Positions 1-5,900 of a stretch of 13,352 nucleotides of DNA are shown here, one piece after another (position 1 is the stretch's first letter; each line of letters begins with the position of its first letter). Under the pieces are notes generated by a model. That model was not told the origin of the DNA and did not search any database. It was given only the letters and a program-made list of their open reading frames with translations. This DNA is from an uncultured bacterium (GTDB taxonomy: Bacteria; Bacillota; Clostridia; Oscillospirales; Butyricicoccaceae). A program made the position numbers and the translations under genes. Where the stretch lies: contig CAJMOV010000026.1 in assembly GCA_905215125.1 (NCBI GenBank), positions 1 through 13,352 on the forward strand, read 5' to 3'.

Positions 1-15
1 AAGCATGGGCCGGGG

Positions 16-56
16 TGAAACTCCCGTGAGGTTGCAGCTAACAACCGCCCGTTTCA
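16..56. other. Nested inverted repeats of unknown role
   Basis: Two nested complementary pairs are visible. TGAAAC at 16-21 pairs with GTTTCA at 51-56. Inside it, GGTTG at 30-34 pairs with CAACC at 42-46 around a 7-base loop. They lie in the non-coding run ahead of the DUF6870-like gene. This could be a folded mRNA leader, the tail of an upstream element feature, or chance. The region 1-127 holds nothing else I can name. Confidence 0.25.
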
Positions 57-127
57 GCCTTATTTCTCATATCGTACAAGCCGGAGCGCATATTCTGTAC
101 TATGCCGCTAACCGGGAGGGAAAGAAG

Positions 128-382
128 ATGATTACCAAGTTACAACTTCAACAAATGAGAAATGTTGATATTACACAGGTTGACCGCAGCACTTTGGTTG
201 ATATTCGTAATATCCATATTGACAGTTCTTTGCCAGCAGCAAAGAAAATGCAAAGCTACTTTGAGCAGATTGTAAATCCATACTGTTTTCTTTGTGGTGA
301 TACACCCGTAAGAATACGGTTTGTCGCAGAGGATAGAACGCTAAAGCAATCATTGTGTGATTACTTTTTAAGTCTGAAATAA
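128..382 (+). CDS. Small DUF6870-like mobile-element protein
   Basis: This 84-residue protein resembles the DUF6870 family by memory of its overall pattern: a conserved VDIRNIHID-like segment around residues 24-32, then a CFLCGDTPVRIRF segment near 53-65. The family is small, of unknown function, and usually found in integrative elements close to serine recombinases, which matches the neighbour at 478. The two Cys residues in CFLC could bind metal, but there is no second pair, so I do not claim it. The ATG at 128 follows a GGGAGGGAAAG ribosome-binding stretch. The same frame stays open upstream to position 5, but those codons lack a good ribosome site and overlap the inverted repeats. No signal peptide or membrane segment is visible. 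Confidence 0.75.
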   Translation: MITKLQLQQMRNVDITQVDRSTLVDIRNIHIDSSLPAAKKMQSYFEQIVNPYCFLCGDTPVRIRFVAEDRTLKQSLCDYFLSLK

Positions 383-416
383 CCGCCGACTTTCCCTAAC
401 TCTACGGGTAAAGACC

Positions 417-445
417 TTGTGATTACGGGGCGAAAATGGTATAAT
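417..445 (+). promoter_or_regulatory. Sigma-A promoter of the serine recombinase
   Basis: A -35 box TTGTGA (417-422) and a perfect -10 box TATAAT (440-445) are separated by 17 bp. They lie 32 bp ahead of the recombinase ATG, whose ribosome site AAAGGAGGT is at 466-474. The short leader and the dyad over the -10 suggest that integrase expression is regulated on its own. Confidence 0.7.
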
Positions 446-459
446 TAACTCGTAATTAT
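441..459. promoter_or_regulatory. Candidate operator dyad over the recombinase -10 and start site
   Basis: ATAATTA (441-447) and TAATTAT (453-459) form a perfect 7-bp inverted repeat around a 5-base spacer. The dyad overlaps the -10 box and the expected transcription start. A repressor or the recombinase bound here would block transcription. This is inference; AT-rich dyads also arise by chance. Confidence 0.4.
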
Positions 460-477
460 AGGGGGAAAGGAGGTATA

Positions 478-2160
478 ATGCCCCGCATACGCAAAGACAA
501 AATGGCACGCAGTTATGCAGAGCCGTTTTGGAAAATTGGGCTATACATTCGACTATCCAGAGAGGACGACAACGAGGACGAAAGCGAGAGTGTTATCAAC
601 CAAGAAAAGATACTCCGCGACTTTGTAGACAGCTATTTTGAGCCGGGAACCTATGTGATTGTAGACGTGTTTGCCGACGACGGATTGACAGGCACCGACA
701 CAGCGCGACCAAACTTCAAACGGCTTGAGGGCTGCATTGTCCGCAAAGAAGTAAACTGCATGATTATCAAATCCCTTGCACGCGGTTTCCGCAACCTTGC
801 CGATCAACAAAAGTTTTTGGAGGAGTTCATACCCATTCACGGCGCAAGGTTTATTTGCACAGGCACGCCATTTATTGACACTTACGCTAACCCCCATTCT
901 GCAAGCGGTCTTGAAGTACCTATTAGGGGAATGTTCAATGAGCAGTTTGCCGCGACCACTTCCGAAGAAATCCGCAAAACATTCAAGATGAAACGGGAGC
1001 GCGGCGAGTTCATAGGCGCGTTTGCCCCTTATGGCTACAAGAAAGACCCAAACGACAAAAACAGCTTGATTGTAGATGAAGAAGCAGCGGAAGTTGTCAA
1101 AAGCATTTACCATTGGTTTGTCAATGAGGGGTACAGTAAAATGGGGATTGCAAAGCGGCTTAACCAAATGGGAGAGCCGAACCCCGAAGCCTATAAGAAG
1201 AAAAAAGGCTTTAAGTATAACAACCCTAATTCCGACAAAAACGATGGTTTGTGGTCTGCCAGCACGATTGCAAGGATATTGCAAAATGAAGTTTATACGG
1301 GCGTAATGGTGCAAGGCCGTAACCGCGTAATAAGCTACAAAGTACACAAGCAGATCAACGTCCCCGAAGAAGAATGGTTTGTCGTCCCCAACACACACGA
1401 AGCGATTATTGACAGGGAAACATTCGAGAAAGCGCAAGCCCTACATAAGCGCGACACAAGGACAGCCCCCGGCAAACAGGAAGTCTATCTCATGTCCGGC
1501 TTTGTCCGTTGCGCGGATTGCAAAAAGGCCATGCGGCGCAAAACCGCCCGTGATATTGCCTACTACTCTTGCCGTAGCTACACCGATAAGAAGATTTGCA
1601 GCAAACATTCTATCCGGCAAGACAAGTTGGAAAACGCGGTATTGGCAGCGTTGCAAATGCAAATTGCCCTTGTAGATCGGCTTGCAGAAGAAATTGAACG
1701 GATTAACAACGCGCCTGTTATCAACCGGGAAAGCAAGAGATTATCCCATTCCTTGAAACAGGCAGAAAAGCAGCTAAAACAGTACAATGACGCTTCCGAC
1801 AGCTTGTACCTTGATTGGAAAAGCGGTGAGATTACCAAAGAGGAATATCGCCGCTTGAAAGGCAAGATTGCAGAACAGATACAACAGCTTGAAGCGAACA
1901 TCTCCTATCTGAAAGAGGAAATGCAGGTAATGGCTGATGGTATCGGAACCGACGACCCGTATCTAACCGCCTTTCTGAAATACAAAAACATTCAGAGCCT
2001 TAACCGCGGGATTATGGTTGAACTCGTAAAAGCGGTTTGGGTGCATGAGAACGGGGAAATAACGGTTGACTTCAATTTTGCCGACGAGTACCAGCGAATT
2101 ATTGATTACATTGAGAATAACCACAACGTTATCCGAGTGATTGAGAACAAGGCAATCTAA
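478..2160 (+). CDS. Large serine recombinase (site-specific integrase)
   Basis: This 560-residue protein catalyses integration and excision of the element through a serine-linked double-strand exchange. The resolvase domain (about 18-165) carries the catalytic Ser27 in YIRLSRED, GLTGTDTARPNF near 69-80, and the two active-site arginines R102 and R105 in SLARGFRN. The central recombinase DNA-binding domain spans about 180-325. A zinc ribbon follows, with C345/C348 and C365/C374. A long coiled-coil-like region (about 384-485) is typical of large serine recombinases, where it controls synapsis and direction. The SLARGFRN motif differs from the usual LSRFGRN; related proteins I recall read SLSRAFRN, so this looks like a subfamily trait. 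The start is set by AAAGGAGG placed 4 bases before the ATG. It sits at the element edge and reads towards the junction. Its length is ordinary for the family. Confidence 0.96.
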   Translation: MPRIRKDKMARSYAEPFWKIGLYIRLSREDDNEDESESVINQEKILRDFVDSYFEPGTYVIVDVFADDGLTGTDTARPNFKRLEGCIVRKEVNCMIIKSLARGFRNLADQQKFLEEFIPIHGARFICTGTPFIDTYANPHSASGLEVPIRGMFNEQFAATTSEEIRKTFKMKRERGEFIGAFAPYGYKKDPNDKNSLIVDEEAAEVVKSIYHWFVNEGYSKMGIAKRLNQMGEPNPEAYKKKKGFKYNNPNSDKNDGLWSASTIARILQNEVYTGVMVQGRNRVISYKVHKQINVPEEEWFVVPNTHEAIIDRETFEKAQALHKRDTRTAPGKQEVYLMSGFVRCADCKKAMRRKTARDIAYYSCRSYTDKKICSKHSIRQDKLENAVLAALQMQIALVDRLAEEIERINNAPVINRESKRLSHSLKQAEKQLKQYNDASDSLYLDWKSGEITKEEYRRLKGKIAEQIQQLEANISYLKEEMQVMADGIGTDDPYLTAFLKYKNIQSLNRGIMVELVKAVWVHENGEITVDFNFADEYQRIIDYIENNHNVIRVIENKAI

Positions 2161-2212
2161 CGGCTTGCCTACTCAACACAAAGGAAAATCTAATGTTGTG
2201 CATAAATACACG
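2161..2212. other. Probable right attachment junction (attR/attL half-site)
   Basis: Between the recombinase stop and the first clear host codon lies a short AT-rich segment. It contains CAACA (2174-2178) and TGTTG (2194-2198), a dyad centred near 2186. Serine recombinases bind such element-side arms next to their own gene. Reading back from the collagen frame, an in-frame TAA occurs at 2203-2205 and the next codons are ATA CAC GGC, so crossover most likely lies in 2203-2212. The core dinucleotide cannot be read from one end alone. Confidence 0.5.
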
Positions 2213-2493
2213 GCTCTACAGGACCTGCCGGTACCGACGGCGCTGCCGGCGCAACGGGCGCGACGGGTTCTGACGGCGCCGACGGCACTGCCGCCACTAT
2301 CCGCGTCGGCAACGTGACGACAGGCGATCCGGGCAGCGAAGCCCAGGTATACAACACCGGCGACGAACGGGATGCCGTCTTCGACTTCGTCATCCCGCGC
2401 GGTGCTGACGGCGGCGGCGGGACCCTTGACGTGCTGGCGACCGTAGACACCTCCAGCCAGCCCTCTGCCGCCGGCCGTGCGCTGACCCTGTAA
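2206..2493 (+). pseudogene. 3' remnant of a collagen-like (Gly-X-Y) protein gene split by the element
   Basis: From GGC at 2212 the frame reads uninterrupted Gly-X-Y triplets (GSTGPAGTDGAAGATGATG and onward). A globular stretch ATIRVGNVTTGDPG and VFDFVIPRGADG follows, and the C-terminus ends ATVDTSSQPSAAGRALTL with TAA at 2491-2493. That middle segment is a known recurring spacer in Clostridia collagen-like surface or spore-coat proteins and in phage collagen-like fibres. There is no start codon or ribosome site, and the frame is closed by the TAA at 2203 on the element side. Codon use is GC-rich like the host, unlike the recombinase. The N-terminal half should lie on the far side of the element; excision would restore a full gene. 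Whether the host protein was a surface, spore or phage protein cannot be told. Confidence 0.8.
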
Positions 2494-2503
2494 GCCCCAC
2501 GAC

Positions 2504-2533
2504 AAAACAGCACCCCTCCCGGGGTGCTGTTTT
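2504..2533. terminator. Bidirectional rho-independent terminator
   Basis: A perfect 13-bp stem pairs AAAACAGCACCCC (2504-2516) with GGGGTGCTGTTTT (2521-2533) around a 4-base loop. A T-run follows on both strands. It serves the collagen-like gene from the left and the lipoprotein gene (stop at 2539) from the right. Confidence 0.92.
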
Positions 2534-2538
2534 CTTAT

Positions 2539-3357
2539 CTATTGCTGCATCCACTGTGAAAACGCCGAAAGGGGCAGGCGGGCCAGCCGGCCTTCGCCGT
2601 CGTCGGCCGAAAGCGTAAAGGGATTGAGGCAGAGAATCAGCTCGTCATCGGTTATGGCAAACTCTTCCGCCAGGCTGTCGACAGAAATACTGTCCTTTTC
2701 ATCAAAGGCCAGGCCGTTATCCTGGCACCATTTATCCAGCTGGCTAAGCAGCTCGGTCTCGGCTTCCGCCGTGTTTTCCCCCATGATATCGCTGAATTTG
2801 AGCTTCCACCCCGTGGCGTAGTCAAAAACCTCGGCAAAATAATGCACCGTTTCAGCGCCGCTTCGATCAGTATAGCGATATTCCCGTATAAAGCTGACGG
2901 TCTTTTCGCCCGCCGTCAGCATTTCGTAATCAAAGGTCGACGTCACCGGCTGCCGCTCGTCGGTGATGTTGTTCCAGCCGGCGCCCAGCTCCTGCTGAAG
3001 GGTCTGAAAGACCCACTCGCAGTCGGCTTCAAAGCCTTCAAGCTCATCCGCGTAATAGTCGTTGATATTCTGAAGCGCGCCGCTTTTAGCCCCGTCCTCA
3101 ACAAACTGGGGCAGGCGGGCGGTGTACTGCGCAAGCACGACGCCGCTGTCGGTTGTCATAGCGCGCTCAAAAACCAGATCCTCGGCCACCATATCTTCAA
3201 TGGGAACCGAGCTGGCCTGCGCAATGATGCGGTTCTGATCCTCTTCCTTCTGCTGGGCTTCCTCCATGGGCTCAAACCGAAGCAGAGTACAGCCGTTCAG
3301 GGCCAGCGTCAGCATCAAAAGCAGGGGAATGTATCGAAATTTCTTGCTTTTTTTCAT
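2539..3357 (-). CDS. Predicted lipoprotein with DUF4163/DUF3298-like domains
   Basis: This 272-residue protein is probably a lipoprotein on the outer face of the membrane. A basic N-terminus (MKKSKKFR) and a hydrophobic run lead to the lipobox LNGC, so Cys23 would be lipidated after signal peptidase II cleavage. The rest resembles the DUF4163-DUF3298 pair found in RsiV-type anti-sigma factors, some deacetylases and many Clostridia lipoproteins. An open beta-rich half spans about 70-165, and about 175-265 contains FDYATGWKLKFSDIM and LNPFTLSADDGEG before a final LPLSAF. No catalytic domain follows, so the function is unknown. The ATG at 3357 is preferred because AAAGGA lies about 10 bases upstream. 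An in-frame ATG 57 bases earlier would put extra residues before the signal peptide. The gene is single, divergent from the MATE gene, and has its own promoter. Confidence 0.87.
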   Translation of the reverse strand: MKKSKKFRYIPLLLMLTLALNGCTLLRFEPMEEAQQKEEDQNRIIAQASSVPIEDMVAEDLVFERAMTTDSGVVLAQYTARLPQFVEDGAKSGALQNINDYYADELEGFEADCEWVFQTLQQELGAGWNNITDERQPVTSTFDYEMLTAGEKTVSFIREYRYTDRSGAETVHYFAEVFDYATGWKLKFSDIMGENTAEAETELLSQLDKWCQDNGLAFDEKDSISVDSLAEEFAITDDELILCLNPFTLSADDGEGRLARLPLSAFSQWMQQ

Positions 3358-3384
3358 AGCTTGTCCCATCCTTTCAGGGGCTCC

Positions 3385-3414
3385 ATCATAACGCAAAGCG
3401 GCCGCTTTTGTCAA
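3385..3414 (-). promoter_or_regulatory. Sigma-A promoter of the lipoprotein gene
   Basis: On the minus strand, consensus TTGACA (3414-3409) and TATGAT (3390-3385) are separated by 18 bp. The start of transcription would be near 3378, giving a leader of about 20 bases before the ATG at 3357. The spacer is mostly filled by a perfect palindrome at 3395-3408. Confidence 0.8.
3395..3408. promoter_or_regulatory. Perfect 14-bp palindrome inside the promoter spacer
   Basis: AAAGCGGCCGCTTT is fully self-complementary and abuts the -35 box of the lipoprotein promoter. A dimeric repressor bound there would occlude RNA polymerase. No regulator gene is adjacent, so the binding protein is unknown. Confidence 0.45.
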
Positions 3415-3466
3415 CCTGCGCCTGCTCTGCCGGCGGCTTCAGGCAGGTAAAATTCACACCTTGTTT

Positions 3467-3485
3467 GCAATTTTGCACAAATTGC
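3467..3485. promoter_or_regulatory. Upstream dyad of the MATE promoter region
   Basis: GCAATTT (3467-3473) and AAATTGC (3479-3485) form a perfect 7-bp inverted repeat around TGCAC. It lies about 17 bp before the -35 box of the MATE gene. It shares TTGCA/TGCAA elements with the second dyad at 3500-3519; the dyad centres are about 33 bp apart, roughly three helical turns. Confidence 0.45.
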
Positions 3486-3499
3486 CCTGCGTTCCCCGC

Positions 3500-3519
3500 G
3501 CTTGCAAAAAGGTGCAAGC
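3500..3519. promoter_or_regulatory. Dyad overlapping the MATE -35 box
   Basis: GCTTGCA (3500-3506) and TGCAAGC (3513-3519) form a perfect 7-bp inverted repeat with a 6-base spacer, covering the -35 box. Efflux pump genes are often controlled by MarR- or TetR-type repressors at such sites. That link is inference, since no regulator is encoded next to it. Confidence 0.5.
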
Positions 3520-3530
3520 TGTGCCATACT
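3502..3530 (+). promoter_or_regulatory. Sigma-A promoter of the MATE gene
   Basis: TTGCAA (3502-3507) and CATACT (3525-3530) are spaced by 17 bp. Transcription would begin near 3537, leaving a leader of about 65 bases before the ATG at 3603. The -10 is a moderate match, consistent with a regulated promoter. Confidence 0.6.
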
Positions 3531-3602
3531 GGTAATAGAGGGCGGGCCGCTTGCCCAGCCCCTTTCTGCTGTACCCCAGCCCACACGGAAGGAAGTGACC
3601 GC

Positions 3603-4976
3603 ATGCCCCGCAAAAGCTCGACTGCATCCGTCCAGCTGACCGACGGACCCATCGGGCGACGGATCCTGTCCTTTGCCCTTCCGCTTTTTCTTGGCAATCT
3701 GTTTCAGCAGCTGTACAACGCCGCAGACTCCCTGGTCGTCGGCAATTTCATCGGCGATGAAGCGCTGGCCGCCGTCAGCTCGTCCAGTTCGCTCATCTTC
3801 ATGCTGGTCGGCTTTTTCAACGGCATCGCCGTCGGCGCCGGCGTCGTTATCGCCCGCTTTATCGGCGCCCAGGATGAGGAAGGGGTGGAGCGCGCCGTAC
3901 ATACCAACGTCGCCTTCGGCCTTGCCGCGGGATTGGCGCTGACGCTGATCGGCACCCTGCTCACCCCGCAGATCCTCGCGTGGATGAAAACCCCGGCCGA
4001 CGTCATGCCCTCCTCCGTTCTCTATCTGCGCATCTATTTCTGCGGGTCGATTTCCTTTGTGCTGTACAATATCCTTGTCGGCATATTGCAGTCGTCGGGC
4101 GACAGCCGCACGCCGCTGACCTATCTTATCATTTCGTCCGTCGCCAACGTCGCGCTCGATCTGCTGTTTGTCGTCGTCTTCCGTCTCGGCGTCGGTTCCG
4201 CCGCCGTCGCCACCATTCTGGCGCAGACGCTTAACGCCGCGCTCTGCCTGCAGCGGCTGCTGCGGACAAGGGAAAGCTACCGCCTGCGCCTGCGGTGCAT
4301 CCGCTTTGACGGGCCTATGCTGTCCCTTATCATCCGCAACGGTCTGCCGACGGGCGTTCAGAACTCCATCACCGCCCTGGCCAACGTCGTCGTGCAGTCC
4401 AACATCAACGTCTTTGGCAAAATGGCCGTCGCCGGCTGCGGCTCCTATTCCAAAATCGAAGGCTTCGGCTTTTTGCCCATCAACTGCTTTTCCATGGCTC
4501 TGACCACCTTTATCAGCCAGAATCTCGGCGCGGAAAAATACGACCGGGTGCGCCGCGGGGCGCGCTTCGGCATTTTGTGCTCCGTTACCATGGCCGAGCT
4601 GGTGGGCATTGCCATCAGCCTGCTTGCCCCGGCCCTTATTTCGCTGTTCAACAGCGATCCCGGCGTCGTGCAGTACGGCGTCATGCAGGCGCGCACCGTC
4701 ACCCTGTTTTACTTCCTGCTGGCGTTTACCCACTGTTTGGCCGCCATCTTCCGCGGCGGCGGACATTCGTCGGTGTCCATGCTGGTCATGCTGGTGTGCT
4801 GGTGTATCGTCCGCGTCAGCTATATCACCGTCGCCGTGCACTTTATTCCCAGCATCCGCGTTGTTTTTTGGGCCTACCCGCTGACATGGCTGTTGAGCAG
4901 CATTATTTTCCTCATCTTTTACTGGCGGTCGCCCTGGCTGCACCGGGATGAAAAGCCCATTAAAAACAGCCTGTAA
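3603..4976 (+). CDS. MATE family efflux transporter
   Basis: This 457-residue membrane protein probably exports cationic drugs or metabolites by Na+ or H+ antiport; the substrate cannot be predicted. Length and hydrophobic pattern fit the 12-helix MATE fold of two six-helix halves. The first half opens with GPIGRRILSFALPLFLGN and LYNAADSLVVGNFIG, a hallmark of the family's DinF/NorM-like bacterial members. The second half begins near GLPTGVQNSITALANVVV, and ends in a short cytoplasmic tail rich in charged residues. The ATG at 3603 has GGAAGGA about 9 bases upstream and begins directly at the family's usual short N-terminus. The same frame is open back to 3408, but that part crosses the promoter and its dyads. 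It stands alone between its own promoter and terminator, divergent from the lipoprotein gene. Confidence 0.95.
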   Translation: MPRKSSTASVQLTDGPIGRRILSFALPLFLGNLFQQLYNAADSLVVGNFIGDEALAAVSSSSSLIFMLVGFFNGIAVGAGVVIARFIGAQDEEGVERAVHTNVAFGLAAGLALTLIGTLLTPQILAWMKTPADVMPSSVLYLRIYFCGSISFVLYNILVGILQSSGDSRTPLTYLIISSVANVALDLLFVVVFRLGVGSAAVATILAQTLNAALCLQRLLRTRESYRLRLRCIRFDGPMLSLIIRNGLPTGVQNSITALANVVVQSNINVFGKMAVAGCGSYSKIEGFGFLPINCFSMALTTFISQNLGAEKYDRVRRGARFGILCSVTMAELVGIAISLLAPALISLFNSDPGVVQYGVMQARTVTLFYFLLAFTHCLAAIFRGGGHSSVSMLVMLVCWCIVRVSYITVAVHFIPSIRVVFWAYPLTWLLSSIIFLIFYWRSPWLHRDEKPIKNSL

Positions 4977-4985
4977 AATGCGCAG

Positions 4986-5010
4986 AAGCGGGGCCGCGGC
5001 CCCGCTTTTT
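4986..5010 (+). terminator. Rho-independent terminator of the MATE gene
   Basis: AAGCGGGGCC (4986-4995) and GGCCCCGCTT (4998-5007) form a very GC-rich perfect stem followed by five T residues (5006-5010). On the minus strand a run of A precedes it but only a weak T-run follows, so it may be a partial stop for the C26 gene as well. Confidence 0.9.
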
Positions 5011-5019
5011 CCCTGTCCC

Positions 5020-5748
5020 TTACTTCTGCTTTGTCTGGCGCTCCTTCACCCAATCGACAAAGTACTGGAAATAGGGCGCAAAATCGGGCGTCCTGTCATC
5101 CCAGGCGATGCCGGTCAGCCGCTCAGGGTGGAATTGCGTGCCTAGGATGGGCAGCGTCTCATGCTCATACGCTTCGACAATGCCTTCAATGCTGCGCGCC
5201 GTGACGCGCAGGCCGGCGCCCAGCGTGCGCACCGCCTGATGGTGGGTGCTGTTGACCCTGAACCTTTCGCCGAACAGCCTGCGCAGCACAGACCCTTCCT
5301 CCGCCCAGACCTCGTGCCGGATGTCCACGTTCATATGGACATAACCGCACTGGGCGACGAGGTCCTGGAACAAATCGCCCCCCAACAGGCAATTCATAAC
5401 CTGGAAGCCGCGGCAAATACACAAAATGGGCTTGCCCCTTTCCATAAAGGCGCGGGCCAGCGGCACCTCATATGCCGTGCGCTTGGGGTCGGTGCAGACG
5501 GTGCCGTTCAAAATATCCTCACCATACAGGTCGGGGCAGACGTCGTCCCCTCCGGTCAGAAGCAGCGCGTCGCACAGCTCGGCCATTTCTTCATAGCACT
5601 GCTCTGGCGCGATGAGGGGAACGCCCCCCGCCGCGGCAACGGCCCTGCTGTACGCCGCCGGGCTGACGTGCTGGCGCGGCTCGGCGCCCCCTTTTTCACG
5701 GTTGTTGGAATCGCTGGACAGACAGACGACGGGCTTTTGCGCAATCAT
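5020..5748 (-). CDS. Gamma-glutamyl-gamma-aminobutyrate hydrolase family (peptidase C26)
   Basis: This 242-residue cytoplasmic enzyme belongs to the class I glutamine amidotransferase-like C26 family (PuuD/YvdE type), which hydrolyses gamma-glutamyl amide bonds. The nucleophile elbow is ILCICRGFQVMN with Cys112. The His-Glu pair is in GTQFHPE (His207, Glu209). The family's LLLTGGDDVCPDLYGE segment (about 62-77) and the NSTHHQAV segment (166-173) are both intact. Length matches the family. The true substrate could be gamma-glutamyl-GABA or another gamma-glutamyl compound; no putrescine-pathway genes lie beside it. The ATG at 5748 is preceded by AGGGGGAAT at suitable spacing. It is divergent from the Na/Pi gene and converges on the MATE terminator. 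Confidence 0.95.
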   Translation of the reverse strand: MIAQKPVVCLSSDSNNREKGGAEPRQHVSPAAYSRAVAAAGGVPLIAPEQCYEEMAELCDALLLTGGDDVCPDLYGEDILNGTVCTDPKRTAYEVPLARAFMERGKPILCICRGFQVMNCLLGGDLFQDLVAQCGYVHMNVDIRHEVWAEEGSVLRRLFGERFRVNSTHHQAVRTLGAGLRVTARSIEGIVEAYEHETLPILGTQFHPERLTGIAWDDRTPDFAPYFQYFVDWVKERQTKQK

Positions 5749-5790
5749 CGTTCATTCCCCCTGTTTTGATACAGATACCCTGTGTCCCTC

Positions 5791-5819
5791 ATCCTATCAA
5801 AAAATCGCCCCGTTTTCAA
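5791..5819 (-). promoter_or_regulatory. Sigma-A promoter of the C26 hydrolase gene
   Basis: On the minus strand TTGAAA (5819-5814) and TAGGAT (5796-5791) are spaced by 17 bp, with about 42 bp from the -10 to the ATG at 5748. Its -35 lies only about 18 bp from the -35 of the oppositely directed Na/Pi promoter. Confidence 0.65.
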
Positions 5820-5837
5820 GGGATTGCCTGTTTTTTC

Positions 5838-5867
5838 TTGACGTTGCCTTTGCCTGTCCTATATAAT
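5838..5867 (+). promoter_or_regulatory. Sigma-A promoter of the Na/Pi cotransporter gene
   Basis: TTGACG (5838-5843) and perfect TATAAT (5862-5867) are spaced by 18 bp. The transcript would start near 5874, so the leader is only about 25 bases. I see no clear Pho-box type repeat in the short gap. Confidence 0.75.
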
Positions 5868-5900
5868 ATGGGTATGATATAAAATGGGGTGTAATTGAGA

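Larger units (their letters stand above)
1..2210 (+). mobile_element. Right end of an integrative element (serine-recombinase type)
   Basis: This stretch is AT-richer than everything to its right and uses different codons. It carries a DUF6870-like accessory protein and a large serine recombinase, a pairing I recall from integrative and conjugative elements of gut Clostridia. The recombinase gene runs outward and ends about 50 bp before GC-rich host coding sequence resumes, as is usual for elements that encode their integrase at one end. The left end and the conjugation or cargo genes lie outside the window. The right boundary is estimated at about 2203-2212, where a collagen-like host frame begins. 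Its exact base cannot be fixed without the empty site. Confidence 0.8.

Noticed and set aside
5..127. N-terminal extension of the DUF6870-like protein from ATG at 5
   Set aside because: No ribosome site there, the region contains inverted repeats, and the ATG at 128 has a good site and family-like length.
553..1437. Long minus-strand frame opposite the recombinase
   Set aside because: It is a shadow of a clearly coding gene; the protein has no recognisable domain and no ribosome site.
2173..2513. Two overlapping minus-strand frames (107-110 codons) over the collagen remnant
   Set aside because: They run through the terminator and have no family features; the plus strand Gly-X-Y frame explains the region.
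3411..4943. 510-codon minus-strand frame opposite the MATE gene
   Set aside because: Low-complexity Asp/Gly/Gln-rich translation caused by GC-rich codon bias in the real gene.
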